A DNA stretch of 64,000 nucleotides from Saprospiraceae bacterium (GCA_016722285.1 JADKGI010000006.1:186001-250000); one strand, 5' to 3'; shown: positions 47,856 to 57,188, counted from the stretch's first letter. Numbers and translations are program-made. The notes: generated from the letters alone by a model not told the origin.

Positions 47856-49007
47856 TTGAACAAGAATAAGCTGGATCAAAAAATAGCCATTTTAGGCGGA
47901 GGCCAATTAGGTAAAATGCTCTTACAGGCAGGTAGCAGATTAGGCTTAAACTTGTCAGTCATGGATGCCGATAAAAGCTATCCTGCAGCTTTCATAAGTC
48001 CTTATTTCATATGCGGGGATATTCGTGATTATGATGATGTTTTGAATTTTGGAATGAAAGCTGATATAATCACCATTGAAATTGAAAATGTCAATATAGA
48101 AGCTCTGGAAGAATTGGAGAAAAGAGGTAAAAAAGTTTTCCCACAACCAGAAATACTTAAAATAATTAAGGATAAAGGCAAGCAGAAAATGTTTTATGAG
48201 GGAAATCATTTTCCTTCTTCTGACTTTGCACTATATAGTAATATTGAAGAAATTAAAAAGGATGTTGAGTCCGGTCTCGTCAAGATGCCTTTTGTACAAA
48301 AATTGCGTTCAGACGGTTATGATGGGAGAGGAGTGATGGTAGTGAAAAAAAGCGAAGATCTTGATCAATTATTTACTCAGGAGTGTGTTGTTGAAGATTT
48401 TGTTGATTTTGAGAAAGAAATTTCTGTAATTGTAGCTCGAAACCCATCCGGTGACATCACAGCTTTTGCCGCTGTAGAAATGCATTTTCATGCTACTGCA
48501 AATTTGGTTGAATTTTTATTTTGCCCGGCCAATATTAATAGTGATGTGGAAGAAAAAGCTGAAAAATTAGCTATGGAAATAGCGAGCACCTTTGGCATTA
48601 TTGGTTTGCTTTCTGTGGAAATGTTTGTTGATAAATCTGGAAATATACTGGTAAATGAAGTGGCTCCCAGACCACACAATTCTGGTCATCATACTATTGA
48701 AGCGAGTTCAATTTCTCAATACGAGATGCATTTACGGGCGATTTTAGATTTACCTTTAGGTCGGCCTAATTCCATCAGGCCTGCTGTGGTGGTAAACTTA
48801 TTGGGAGAAAACGGATACATTGGAAGCCCGATCTATGAAAACATAGAAAAATGCCTTGAAATTGATGGAATTTATCCACATATTTATGGTAAAAGGGAAA
48901 CCCGGCCATTTAGAAAAATGGGACATGTAAATATATTGGGTGATAATCTGTCAGATACAATAGAAAAAGCGAAATTTGTTCAGAAAACCCTTAAAGTAAA
49001 AGCCTGA
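47856..49007 (+). CDS. purK: 5-(carboxyamino)imidazole ribonucleotide synthase
   Basis: Uses ATP and bicarbonate to carboxylate AIR to N5-CAIR in purine synthesis. A 383-residue ATP-grasp enzyme: KIAILGGGQLGKMLLQAG at the N-terminus, then LRSDGYDGRGVMVVK, VVEDFVDFEKEISVIVAR, GLLSVEMFVDK and LVNEVAPRPHNSGHHTIEAS. The start is TTG at 47856; the only nearby ATG (47846) opens a two-codon frame ending one base earlier. It is followed at once by purE, which acts on its product. Confidence 0.93.
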   Translation: MNKNKLDQKIAILGGGQLGKMLLQAGSRLGLNLSVMDADKSYPAAFISPYFICGDIRDYDDVLNFGMKADIITIEIENVNIEALEELEKRGKKVFPQPEILKIIKDKGKQKMFYEGNHFPSSDFALYSNIEEIKKDVESGLVKMPFVQKLRSDGYDGRGVMVVKKSEDLDQLFTQECVVEDFVDFEKEISVIVARNPSGDITAFAAVEMHFHATANLVEFLFCPANINSDVEEKAEKLAMEIASTFGIIGLLSVEMFVDKSGNILVNEVAPRPHNSGHHTIEASSISQYEMHLRAILDLPLGRPNSIRPAVVVNLLGENGYIGSPIYENIEKCLEIDGIYPHIYGKRETRPFRKMGHVNILGDNLSDTIEKAKFVQKTLKVKA

Positions 49008-49008
49008 T

Positions 49009-49509
49009 ATGAAAGCACCTTTAGTAAGTATAATAATGGGATCGGACACGGATCTGGCAATTATGAATCAGGCTGCTGAAATGCTTGAGTATTTTAATAT
49101 TTCATATGAAATAAATATTGTTTCAGCACATAGAACGCCTGAAAGGATGTTTGATTTTGCAAGTAATGCGCACCTTAGGGGTATAAAAGTAATCATTGCA
49201 GGAGCAGGAGGGGCGGCACATCTTCCGGGCATGGTGGCATCAATTTCACCTTTGCCAGTTATAGGTGTACCTGTAAAATCTTCAAATTCTATAGATGGCT
49301 GGGATTCAGTACTTTCTATTCTCCAAATGCCTGGTGGTATTCCGGTGGCAACTGTCGCTTTAAATGGGGCTAAAAATGCAGGAATATTGGCAGCAACGAT
49401 ACTTGGGGTTGTTGACATCTCAATACAGGAGAAAATAATAGCTTATAAGAATCAACTTAAGCAGGAAGTGATTGCTAAAGCTGACAAAATAGGAAAGAAA
49501 CTTATTTGA
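49009..49509 (+). CDS. purE: N5-carboxyaminoimidazole ribonucleotide mutase
   Basis: Converts N5-CAIR from PurK to CAIR in purine synthesis. A 166-residue class I PurE: SIIMGSDTDLAIMNQAAEML, EINIVSAHRTPERMFDFA with the catalytic His, IAGAGGAAHLPGMVAS and PVIGVPVKSSNSIDGWDSVL. It is complete. It starts one base after the purK stop, so the two are translationally coupled. Confidence 0.95.
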   Translation: MKAPLVSIIMGSDTDLAIMNQAAEMLEYFNISYEINIVSAHRTPERMFDFASNAHLRGIKVIIAGAGGAAHLPGMVASISPLPVIGVPVKSSNSIDGWDSVLSILQMPGGIPVATVALNGAKNAGILAATILGVVDISIQEKIIAYKNQLKQEVIAKADKIGKKLI

Positions 49510-49654
49510 AATGAGTAACAAACATTTTGGAAACGTACTGAAACTATTATTAGAGCGATTTCAATTTTATTTACATTATGATTATTGATTTCTTTATCTT
49601 TCATCAAGCCTTTAAAAATCGAATATTTGTAGTTGAAAATTAATTCATATTTAT

Positions 49655-50330
49655 ATGCAAATTGATATTATCACTGTTCTCCCTGAATTGCTCAAAAAGT
49701 CCATTTGAACATTCCATATTGAAAAGAGCTTCTGAAAGAGAATTACTGATAATCAATATTATAAATCTTCGCCATTATGGACTTGGTACTCATAAGCAAG
49801 TAGATGATTATCAATACGGAGGTGGGGCAGGTATGGTAATGATGTGCGAACCATTAGACAATTGCATTTCTGACCTTAAATCCCACCATGAATATGATGA
49901 AATTATTTTTTTGACTCCTGACGGAAATACTTTTGATCAGAAAATTGCCAATCGCCTGTCATGTCGCAATAAGTTGTTGCTTATATGTGGACATTATAAA
50001 GGTATAGACCAGAGAATCAGAGATATGCACGTAACTTTGGAGATTTCGGTAGGTGATTATGTTCTGTCAGGCGGAGAGTTGGCAGCCGCTATTGTAACCG
50101 ATGCAATTGGCAGACTAATCCCTGGTGTTTTGAATGACGAAACTAGTGCATTGACGGACTCATTTCAGGATAATTTGTTAGCTCCACCAGTATATACACG
50201 ACCTTACGACTATAAAGGATTGAAAGTTCCGGAAGTACTATTATCAGGAAATGACAAATTTATTGAAGAGTGGAGATTTGACACATCCCTTAAAAATACT
50301 GAAATTAAAAGACCTGATTTACTGGACTAA
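49655..50330 (+). CDS. trmD: tRNA (guanine-N1)-methyltransferase, one frameshift
   Basis: Methylates G37 of tRNAs to prevent +1 frameshifting; normally essential. A SPOUT-fold enzyme with a trefoil knot. The start is ATG 49655 (MQIDIITVLPELL), which hits a stop at once because the A run at 49694-49698 has five As where four are needed. Removing one A joins it to SPFEHSILKRASERELL. Seen after that: HKQVDDYQYGGGAGMVMMCEP, ICGHYKGIDQRIRD, and the SAM-binding knot EISVGDYVLSGGELAA. Corrected length is about 225 residues, normal. A sequence error is more likely than true inactivation because the gene is essential. Confidence 0.92.
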
Positions 50331-50358
50331 ATGATATGTATTAATATTAGTGAAAATA

Positions 50359-51804
50359 TCATTCGATGACAGTAATTTTAAGCATATTTGTTCTGAATCT
50401 CTTATGTAATGGCATACTTCCTGTGTTGATAACAATATCTCCGGTGTGCAATATACCTTCATCAACCAGTATCTGATTCAGATCTTCTATGGTTTCATCT
50501 GTAGTTGTAAATTTTGTATATAAGTGACAAGCTACCCCCCACACCAAGCTCAGAGTATTTAACATATGGGGCTTATCTGAAAAAATATGAATATCAGGCT
50601 TAGGTCTATATGAAGATATCTTAAATGCTGTATATCCGTTGACAGTCAGACCTAATATGGCTTTTGCATTGACTGTTTCTGCAAGACGTGGCGCATTAAT
50701 ACAAAGAGTATCTGACAGGTACGTTTCTGAATCAGGGTCAGGAGATGGTCGTTTTGCTGTAGAATGATAATGACCTTCAGTCTCTCCAATGATCCTGCGC
50801 ATGGCTTCGACAACCAGCACGGGATGATCACCCACAGAAGTTTCACCGCTTAACATTACTGCATCTGTTCCATCCAATACAGCATTTGCCACATCAGTTA
50901 CTTCAGCTCTGGTAGGCGATGGATTGGTGATCATACTCTCCATCATTTGAGTGGCTACAATCACCGGTTTTGCTTTTTGAATACATCTTGCAATAATCAT
51001 TTTTTGGAGACCTGGCAATTTTTCGATTGGAATTTCAACACCCAAATCTCCTCTTGCAATCATAATAGCATCTGAAACTTTTATAATTTCTTTGATGTTG
51101 CGGATAGCTTCAGGTTTTTCAATCTTTGCAACCACTTTTGCAAAATGTTTTTTTGCTTTTATTTTTTTCTGCAGATCTTTTACATCCTTTGCTTCCCTGA
51201 CAAATGAAAGTGCAATCCAATTAACTGGTTGAGTCATAACATAGTCCAGATCTTTCAGATCTTTTTCTGTAAGGGATGGCTGTGATACTTTAGTATCAGG
51301 TAAGTTCACACCTTTATTGGATGACAAAACACTACCAAACAGTACGATTAATTTTACTTCATTTATTTTGTTGGTGGATAATACTTCTAATACTATTTTG
51401 CCATCATCTATCAGTACCTTCTCACCTATCTGCACATCGTTGGCAAAATGGTCATAACTCATATAGATTTTAGTCATTGTACCTACACATTCATCATTGA
51501 CGAAAGTAAGGATATCACCTGGTTTTATTTGCAAAGCATTGTTTTCGATTTTACCTACCCTGAGCTTTGGTCCCTGAAGATCAGCCAGAATTCCTATATG
51601 AACGTTATACTTTTCATTTATTTCAAGAATATTATTTATCACTTGTTGATGTTCCGAATGAGCACCGTGAGAAAAATTCAGCCTGAAAACATTAACACCA
51701 GCCTGCACAAGCTCGAGCAAATTTTGTTTGGAACTTGATGCTGGCCCAACAGTAGCAAGAATTTTTGTTTTTTGGTGATTATTGACATGAATTAAAGGTG
51801 CCAT
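50359..51804 (-). CDS. pyk: Pyruvate kinase
   Basis: Converts phosphoenolpyruvate and ADP to pyruvate and ATP, the last step of glycolysis. A 481-residue protein. N-terminal KILATVGPASSSKQNLLELV, FRLNFSHGAHSEH, ILADLQGPKLRVG, the catalytic Lys region VVAKIEKPEAIRN, metal-binding MIARGDLGVEIP and MLSGETSVGDHPVLVVEAM. The C-terminal allosteric domain is present (GDIVINTGSMPL). It is complete and converges on trmD with a 28-base gap. Confidence 0.95.
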   Translation of the reverse strand: MAPLIHVNNHQKTKILATVGPASSSKQNLLELVQAGVNVFRLNFSHGAHSEHQQVINNILEINEKYNVHIGILADLQGPKLRVGKIENNALQIKPGDILTFVNDECVGTMTKIYMSYDHFANDVQIGEKVLIDDGKIVLEVLSTNKINEVKLIVLFGSVLSSNKGVNLPDTKVSQPSLTEKDLKDLDYVMTQPVNWIALSFVREAKDVKDLQKKIKAKKHFAKVVAKIEKPEAIRNIKEIIKVSDAIMIARGDLGVEIPIEKLPGLQKMIIARCIQKAKPVIVATQMMESMITNPSPTRAEVTDVANAVLDGTDAVMLSGETSVGDHPVLVVEAMRRIIGETEGHYHSTAKRPSPDPDSETYLSDTLCINAPRLAETVNAKAILGLTVNGYTAFKISSYRPKPDIHIFSDKPHMLNTLSLVWGVACHLYTKFTTTDETIEDLNQILVDEGILHTGDIVINTGSMPLHKRFRTNMLKITVIE

Positions 51805-51829
51805 GACTCTGCTTTGATTTTAAGAAGGG

Positions 51830-51837
51830 CAAAGATA
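51830..51837 (-). promoter_or_regulatory. Putative -7 promoter box for pyk
   Basis: TATCTTTG on the minus strand, 25 bases before the pyk start codon, matching TAnnTTTG. No convincing -33 TTTG was found. Confidence 0.45.
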
Positions 51838-52051
51838 GTGTATTTTTACATTATAAAAATTGGGACTATTCTGATGATTTAATCTAAAGTGCATCAGTAC
51901 AAAAAAGTTGAACAATATCCCCAAAACTTAATATGATAAAGTGAGGAGTTTGTCTGATATTCAGAAACGTTAATCGGATAATTCGCTAAAATAAGGAATT
52001 TATTAACAATTAATATTGTTAGTGGTTTTGTATTTATTAAAACTATATCTT

Positions 52052-52618
52052 ATGTTAAATTTTCTTATAAATGCTGATATCTATCTCAAAACATTTTGGT
52101 ATATTGCCATTCCTGTATCAATAATTTTTATAGTTCAAGCTATTTTAACATTTATCGGTATGGATCATACTGATGCAGATACTGATATGGATGGAGATAT
52201 TGGACACTTAGATAGCCCAATGGAGTTATTTACACTGAGAAATGTAATCAATTTTCTTTTAGGGTTCAGTTGGGGTGGAATTAGTTTTTACAATACAATT
52301 GAAAATAAATTATTTCTCGTGTTTGCAGCTTGTTCAGTAGGAGTCATATTTGTTACGCTTTTCTTTTATATTATTCAACAAATCAAAAAACTGGAAGAGA
52401 ATAATACTTTTGATTTTCAGTCTGTTATTGGGAAAGAGGCCGATGTTTACCTCAGAATACCTGAAGCAGGAAAGGGGATAGGTAAAATCCAAATATCTCA
52501 TAAGGGCACTCTTCATGAAATTGACGCCGTTTCTGAATCAGCAGCATTTGCAACAGGACAAAAGGTATTAATACTGGGTACTCTACCAGACCAGAAGGTT
52601 CTGGTGAAGATGGTCTGA
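52052..52618 (+). CDS. NfeD-like/YqiJ-type membrane protein paired with flotillin
   Basis: A 188-residue membrane protein. The ATG at 52052 is preferred over an upstream TTG. Three hydrophobic segments (FWYIAIPVSIIFIVQAILTF, NVINFLLGFSWGGISFY, LFLVFAACSVGVIFVTLFFY) are followed by an OB-fold-like soluble domain (SVIGKEADVYLRIPEAGKGI, then GQKVLILGTLPDQKVLV). NfeD-type proteins are encoded next to flotillins and are thought to help assemble membrane microdomains. The acidic loop DHTDADTDMDGDIGH between the first two helices may bind a metal, an inference only. Confidence 0.8.
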   Translation: MLNFLINADIYLKTFWYIAIPVSIIFIVQAILTFIGMDHTDADTDMDGDIGHLDSPMELFTLRNVINFLLGFSWGGISFYNTIENKLFLVFAACSVGVIFVTLFFYIIQQIKKLEENNTFDFQSVIGKEADVYLRIPEAGKGIGKIQISHKGTLHEIDAVSESAAFATGQKVLILGTLPDQKVLVKMV

Positions 52619-52724
52619 TCATGCAAGGTAATTATTCTAACAAGTGTAATGCACCTATTTCAAAAGTCTATTAAACTTTTAAACATTTATCAATATTATT
52701 ATTAATTAATCACAAACACATTTT

Positions 52725-54260
52725 ATGAATGAATTAAGTAGTTTTGGACCGATGCTCATTATTATTGTGGCAGCGTTCGTAATTATTATTATTACTCTCG
52801 CTCTGGTTTCCAGATATAAGAGATGTCCTTCAGATAAAATATTGGTTGTATTCGGGCGTACTGGAGGGACTTCCGCAAAATGTATTCATGGTGGGGGAGC
52901 ATTTATTGTGCCGGTTATACAGGATTATGCTTATCTGGATCTTAAGCCCATCTCAATTGAAGCCAACCTGACAAATGCTCTAAGCAAGCAAAATATCAGA
53001 GTAGATGTACCTTGTCGTTTTACAATAGCGATTTCTACTGAACCAGACAGTATGAATAACGCTGCGGAGCGTTTATTAGGACTGAAACATGAACAGATTC
53101 AAGAGTTGTCTAAAGATATACTTTTCGGTCAACTTAGACTGGTAATTGCGACTATGTCGATTGAGGAAATCAATTCAGACAGGGATAAATTTCTTGAAAA
53201 TATATCCAAGAATGTAGATAATGAACTCAAAAAAATTGGTTTAAAGCTTATAAATGTTAATGTAACAGATATAAAGGATGAGTCAGGTTATATTGAAGCC
53301 TTAGGTAAGGAGGCTGCAGCAAAAGCGATTAACGAAGCTAAAATCAGTGTAGCCGAGCAAGAAAAAATAGGGGAGACCGGCAAGGCGATGGCAGATAGAG
53401 AAAGAGATATTTCTATAGCTGAGACACATAGAGACAGGGATGTTAAAATGGCAGTAACTCAGAAGGATAAGGAGGTATCTATAGCCGCAGCCAATAGGGA
53501 TGAATCTATCGGTAAAGCTGAGGCTGACAGAGATTCAAGGGTAAAAATGTCAGAAGCTAACGCTGTAGCTGTTAGGGGGGAAAATGAAGCAAAAATATCA
53601 ATCGCAAATTCTGATGCCCAACGAAGAGAAAAAGAAGCCGAGGCACTTCGTATTGCTATTGCAGCTGAGAAGGTACAACAGGCAAAGGCTTTGGAGGAAG
53701 CTTACTCAGCTGAGCAGAAAGCAGAAATGGCCAGAGCGGAACGTGAACGGTCAAGTCAAATGGCAAATGTGATAATACCAGCGGAGATAGCTAAGCAAAG
53801 AGCCATTATTGAAGCGCAAGCCGATGCTGAACGAATAAGAGAAAATGCAAAAGGTGAAGCGGATGCTATTTTTGCCAAAATGGAAGCTGAAGCCAAGGGA
53901 CTTTATCAAATATTGACTAAACAGGCAGAAGGGTATGAAAAAGTGGTTCAGGCTGCAGGAGGTGACCCAAGTAAAGCATTCCAGTTATTATTAATAGAAA
54001 AATTACCTGAATTGGTTCGTACACAGGTTGAAGCAGTTAAAAATATTAAGATAGATAAAATTACAGTTTGGGACAGTGGTTCAGGAACATCCGAAAACGG
54101 CAATGGTGCCACAGCAAATTTTGTTTCAGGTATGATGAAAGCGGTTCCACCACTTAATGATCTGTTTAATATGGCCGGCTTAAATCTGCCTTCCTATCTG
54201 AAGGGTGCTGAAAATAAAACTGAAATAAATGATCCTGAAAATAAAATTTCTGAAAAATAA
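52725..54260 (+). CDS. Flotillin-family (YqiK-like) SPFH protein
   Basis: A 511-residue inner-membrane scaffold. N-terminal anchor (LIIIVAAFVIIIITLALVS, residues 10-28), SPFH domain (about 35-190: DKILVVFGRTGG, LDLKPISIEANLTNALSKQN, VDVPCRFTIAIS), then a long Glu/Ala/Lys coiled coil (about 200-400) and a Gly/Asn-rich tail. SPFH proteins form oligomeric rings that organise membrane domains. It lies 106 bases after its NfeD-like partner and is closed by a strong hairpin. Confidence 0.9.
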   Translation: MNELSSFGPMLIIIVAAFVIIIITLALVSRYKRCPSDKILVVFGRTGGTSAKCIHGGGAFIVPVIQDYAYLDLKPISIEANLTNALSKQNIRVDVPCRFTIAISTEPDSMNNAAERLLGLKHEQIQELSKDILFGQLRLVIATMSIEEINSDRDKFLENISKNVDNELKKIGLKLINVNVTDIKDESGYIEALGKEAAAKAINEAKISVAEQEKIGETGKAMADRERDISIAETHRDRDVKMAVTQKDKEVSIAAANRDESIGKAEADRDSRVKMSEANAVAVRGENEAKISIANSDAQRREKEAEALRIAIAAEKVQQAKALEEAYSAEQKAEMARAERERSSQMANVIIPAEIAKQRAIIEAQADAERIRENAKGEADAIFAKMEAEAKGLYQILTKQAEGYEKVVQAAGGDPSKAFQLLLIEKLPELVRTQVEAVKNIKIDKITVWDSGSGTSENGNGATANFVSGMMKAVPPLNDLFNMAGLNLPSYLKGAENKTEINDPENKISEK

Positions 54261-54280
54261 TTTACTGATTTAGTTGAAAT

Positions 54281-54325
54281 AATAAAGGGTTAGCATCATA
54301 ATGAATTGATGACTAACCCTTTATT
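54281..54325. terminator. Bidirectional terminator between flotillin and thioredoxin genes
   Basis: AATAAAGGGTTAG...ATCA pairs with TGAT...CTAACCCTTTATT across a short AT loop. The stem has one bulge, and it lies between convergent genes. Confidence 0.85.
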
Positions 54326-54343
54326 AAATTACAGGAATTAAAC

Positions 54344-54889
54344 TTATTTTTTAATCATCTGCTCTACACCCGCAGTAAATTCTTCAACTGAAGAAGTATA
54401 GCCGGTTTTTCCTAAAGCTTCTATTGAATATTGGTTTAATTTTTCATCTTTTAAAAGATTAAAAACCCATACCGTTGGGTATCCACCAACTTGAAATGCT
54501 TGCTGAAGGCTCGCATTCTGTGCTTGTATATTTTGCGGTATTACTTTTCTTCTCGGGAAGTCAAGTTCCAGAAGTACTACATTTTTTTCTGCCCATTCTT
54601 TGAAAGCATCCTGACTGAATACACTGGCAGTAAGTCTCTTGCACCATCCACACCAATCACTTCCAGTAAAATTTGCCATAATAGGTTTTCCTGTTTTTTT
54701 CGAAATAGTGTACGCCTCGTCCACACTTACCAACCAACCGGGATTTTCAGCAGTATATGTTTCAGCAACAGGATTACTCATATTATTAGCTGAATTTTGA
54801 TCAGTTTGTGCATTGATTTGATTGCTTAGAAAAACAGAAATATATATACAAAATATAGCTAAGACTTTTGAAGACAGTTTAATACTCAT
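54344..54889 (-). CDS. Secreted thioredoxin-fold protein
   Basis: A 181-residue periplasmic thiol-disulfide protein. Signal peptide (VLAIFCIYISVFLSNQINAQ), then a thioredoxin-like domain of the DUF255/thioredoxin_7 style: GKPIMANFTGSDWCGWCKRL with a CGWC active site at about residues 80-83, VLLELDFPRRK, and the cis-Pro in GGYPTVWVF. It probably reduces or isomerises envelope disulfides. It heads toward the flotillin operon and shares its strand with the peroxiredoxin and persulfide dioxygenase genes upstream. Confidence 0.85.
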   Translation of the reverse strand: MSIKLSSKVLAIFCIYISVFLSNQINAQTDQNSANNMSNPVAETYTAENPGWLVSVDEAYTISKKTGKPIMANFTGSDWCGWCKRLTASVFSQDAFKEWAEKNVVLLELDFPRRKVIPQNIQAQNASLQQAFQVGGYPTVWVFNLLKDEKLNQYSIEALGKTGYTSSVEEFTAGVEQMIKK

Positions 54890-54911
54890 TTAATTTAAAT
54901 TTAATATCCAA

Positions 54912-54919
54912 CAAAGATA
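54912..54919 (-). promoter_or_regulatory. Putative -7 promoter box for the thioredoxin gene
   Basis: TATCTTTG on the minus strand, 22 bases before the start codon; it is the same octamer as at the pyk promoter. Confidence 0.45.
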
Positions 54920-54982
54920 TGTTGATATTTTAAAATAATACGAAAATAAGAAAAATTTAACTAAAAAATGGATTTGAAAATA

Positions 54983-55011
54983 AAAAAATCCCGGAACCAA
55001 AAGGCTCCGGG
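54983..55011 (-). terminator. Rho-independent terminator after the peroxiredoxin gene
   Basis: On the minus strand CCCGGAGCC pairs with GGTTCCGGG around a short loop and is followed by seven Ts. It starts about 47 bases after the peroxiredoxin stop. Confidence 0.9.
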
Positions 55012-55057
55012 CAAATCAAAACAACAATTCTTAACCCTCTAAATGTTATAAAGAAAA

Positions 55058-55741
55058 TTAATTCATAGGTAATGACTTGGTGCAGAAAAACCAATCACTG
55101 CATTTGACATCATCAGATTCCATTCTCTCTTTAGCTGTACCGCATGATCCTGCGGGAGGTACAATTACATCTTCACCCGGTCTCCAGTCGGCTGGAGTGG
55201 CTATTGAATATTTATCCGCCGTTTGCATGGCTATAAGTGCTCTTTTTAATTCATCAAAATTTCTTCCCAGTGATAATGGATAGTAAATTATCGCTCTTAT
55301 AATGCCCTTTGGATCAATGAAGAAAACCGCTCTGACTGCTTTTGTGCTGCTTTCTCCTGGTTGTATCATACCATATTTTTTTGCCACCTCCATTGTAATG
55401 TCCTCGATGAGCGGAAATTGGACTTCAATGTTTTTCATGTCTCTGAATTGTATCTTTTCTTTTATGGTCCTTAACCATGCTATATGGCTATACAAACCAT
55501 CCACTGAAAGTCCCACAAGGTTACAATTAAGGTCATTAAATTCTTTCTCCATTTTTGCAAAAGTCATAAATTCTGTAGTACACACAGGAGTGAAATCTGC
55601 CGGATGGCTGAATAATATTACCCATTTGCCTTGATAGTCGTTAGGGAAATTAATATTTCCTTGAGTCGTAACAGCTTGGAATTCAGGAGCTTTCTCTCCA
55701 ATTCTGGGCATTGAAACTATTGTTTGAACATTTGTTTCCAT
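55058..55741 (-). CDS. Peroxiredoxin, Prx6-like
   Basis: Reduces hydrogen peroxide and organic hydroperoxides through a peroxidatic Cys; cytosolic. A 227-residue protein. IGEKAPEFQAVTTQG at the N-terminus, ILFSHPADFTPVCTTEFMTF with the peroxidatic Cys (about residue 54), VGLSVDGLYSHIAWL and PKGIIRAIIYYPLSLGRN. The C-terminal extension (PADWRPGEDVIVPPAG) is typical of the Prx6 type. Further Cys residues near the end (KCSDWFFC) may act as resolving Cys. It is 22 bases downstream of the persulfide dioxygenase, so the two are likely co-transcribed. Confidence 0.92.
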   Translation of the reverse strand: METNVQTIVSMPRIGEKAPEFQAVTTQGNINFPNDYQGKWVILFSHPADFTPVCTTEFMTFAKMEKEFNDLNCNLVGLSVDGLYSHIAWLRTIKEKIQFRDMKNIEVQFPLIEDITMEVAKKYGMIQPGESSTKAVRAVFFIDPKGIIRAIIYYPLSLGRNFDELKRALIAMQTADKYSIATPADWRPGEDVIVPPAGSCGTAKERMESDDVKCSDWFFCTKSLPMN

Positions 55742-55763
55742 TGTTATATATTTTGTAGATTAA

Positions 55764-57188
55764 TTAAAGCATTGTTGTAGGACAAACGTAATCTGTAAGT
55801 TTGAATTTGCCACTGTCTTTTATTTCCTTAAAACCACCATCAACATTTATGAAATTATCATAGCCCCTTGATCTGAGAATCGAAATAAAACTCATGGATC
55901 TGTATCCTCCGGCACAGTGCACATAATACGTTTTTTTAGGATTAACCATTTTCATAGATTCATTGATGTAGTCCAGGGGTGTATTTTCAGCACCGATTAT
56001 ATGCTCAGAATCAAACTCACTTTTTCTCCTGACATCCAGAATATTTATCTCAGGATTTAATACTTCTGCTTCAGCAAACTCATGAGCACTTATATTATTC
56101 ACTATGTCCACACCTTTGCCGGATTTGATCCAGGCATCAATACCACCATCAAGAAATCCGATTGTATAATCATACCCTACTCGAGCCAATCTGGTGATAA
56201 TTTCATCTTCTCTCCCTTTCTCTGATACTATCAGAATTTCCTGTTTGATATCAGGGATCAGAGTACCTACCCAAACTGCAAAATTTCCATCGATGCCGAT
56301 ATTAATAGAATTGGGGATATAAGCCTTGGCGAATTGATCTGAGCTTCTGGTATCAAGAATGAGCGCATGGGTTTCATTCGCTACAAGTTCAAATTCCCGG
56401 GGTGTTAATGCTTTTTGACCTCTTTCCAATACCTTATCTATACTTTCGTATCCTTGTATGTTCATAAGTACATTTTTGGGAAAGTACCCCGGTGGTGGCA
56501 TCAATCCATGCAGAACTTCACCAATGAAAATATCTTTTGTAATACCGGGGCGTAATGCATAATTAATTTTTTTCTGATTTCCTAAAGTATCTGAAGTCTC
56601 CCTGGACAAATTTTTTCCACAGGCACTACCTGCACCATGTGCCGGGTAAACTATCAAATCATCACCTAATGGAAGTATTTTGTTTTGAAGTGATTCATAC
56701 AAATGACCTGCTAATTTTTCTTCAGTCAATTCTGAAATAACATGTTGTGCCAGATCAGGCCGGCCTACATCACCAATAAAAAGTGTGTCTCCAGTGAAAA
56801 TAGCTTTCTCTTTTCCGGTTTCGTCAATCAGTAAAAAGCAACTACTTTCCATTGTATGACCAGGCGTATGTAATACTTTAATTTTTACATCTCCCACATT
56901 GAAAATTTCACCATCTTTAGCAACATACATTTCAAATCCGGTTTTTGCGGTAGTTGGACCATAAACAATAGTGGCCCCTGTTTTTTTGGCCAGATCTATG
57001 TGCCCCGAAACGAAGTCTGCATGGAAGTGGGTCTCAAAAACATATTTTATTTTCGAATGGTTTTTTTGAGCTTTTTCAATATATGGCTGAACTTCCCTTA
57101 GGGGATCGATTACTACCGCTTCGCCTTTACTTTCTACATAATAAGCGCCCTGAGCAAGACAGCCTGTATAAATTTGTTCTACTTTCAT
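55764..57188 (-). CDS. CstB-like persulfide dioxygenase-rhodanese fusion
   Basis: Likely oxidises low-molecular-weight persulfides and passes on sulfane sulfur, detoxifying sulfide. A 474-residue cytosolic protein. The metallo-beta-lactamase part (1-about 235) has ETHFHADFVSGH in the ETHE1/CstB style, VLHTPGHTMESSCF, FTGDTLFIGDVGRPDL and VYPAHGAGSACG. A first rhodanese domain (about 260-360) has SEKGRE where an active Cys loop is expected, so it looks inactive. The second (about 370-465) has an intact loop HCAGGYRSM. The order MBL, dead rhodanese, live rhodanese matches CstB. A peroxiredoxin follows. Confidence 0.9.
   Translation of the reverse strand: MKVEQIYTGCLAQGAYYVESKGEAVVIDPLREVQPYIEKAQKNHSKIKYVFETHFHADFVSGHIDLAKKTGATIVYGPTTAKTGFEMYVAKDGEIFNVGDVKIKVLHTPGHTMESSCFLLIDETGKEKAIFTGDTLFIGDVGRPDLAQHVISELTEEKLAGHLYESLQNKILPLGDDLIVYPAHGAGSACGKNLSRETSDTLGNQKKINYALRPGITKDIFIGEVLHGLMPPPGYFPKNVLMNIQGYESIDKVLERGQKALTPREFELVANETHALILDTRSSDQFAKAYIPNSINIGIDGNFAVWVGTLIPDIKQEILIVSEKGREDEIITRLARVGYDYTIGFLDGGIDAWIKSGKGVDIVNNISAHEFAEAEVLNPEINILDVRRKSEFDSEHIIGAENTPLDYINESMKMVNPKKTYYVHCAGGYRSMSFISILRSRGYDNFINVDGGFKEIKDSGKFKLTDYVCPTTML

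Noticed and set aside
52725..54260. The NfeD-flotillin pair as a novel system
   Set aside because: It is a well-known conserved membrane-microdomain pair; nothing unusual was seen beyond an acidic loop in the NfeD-like protein.
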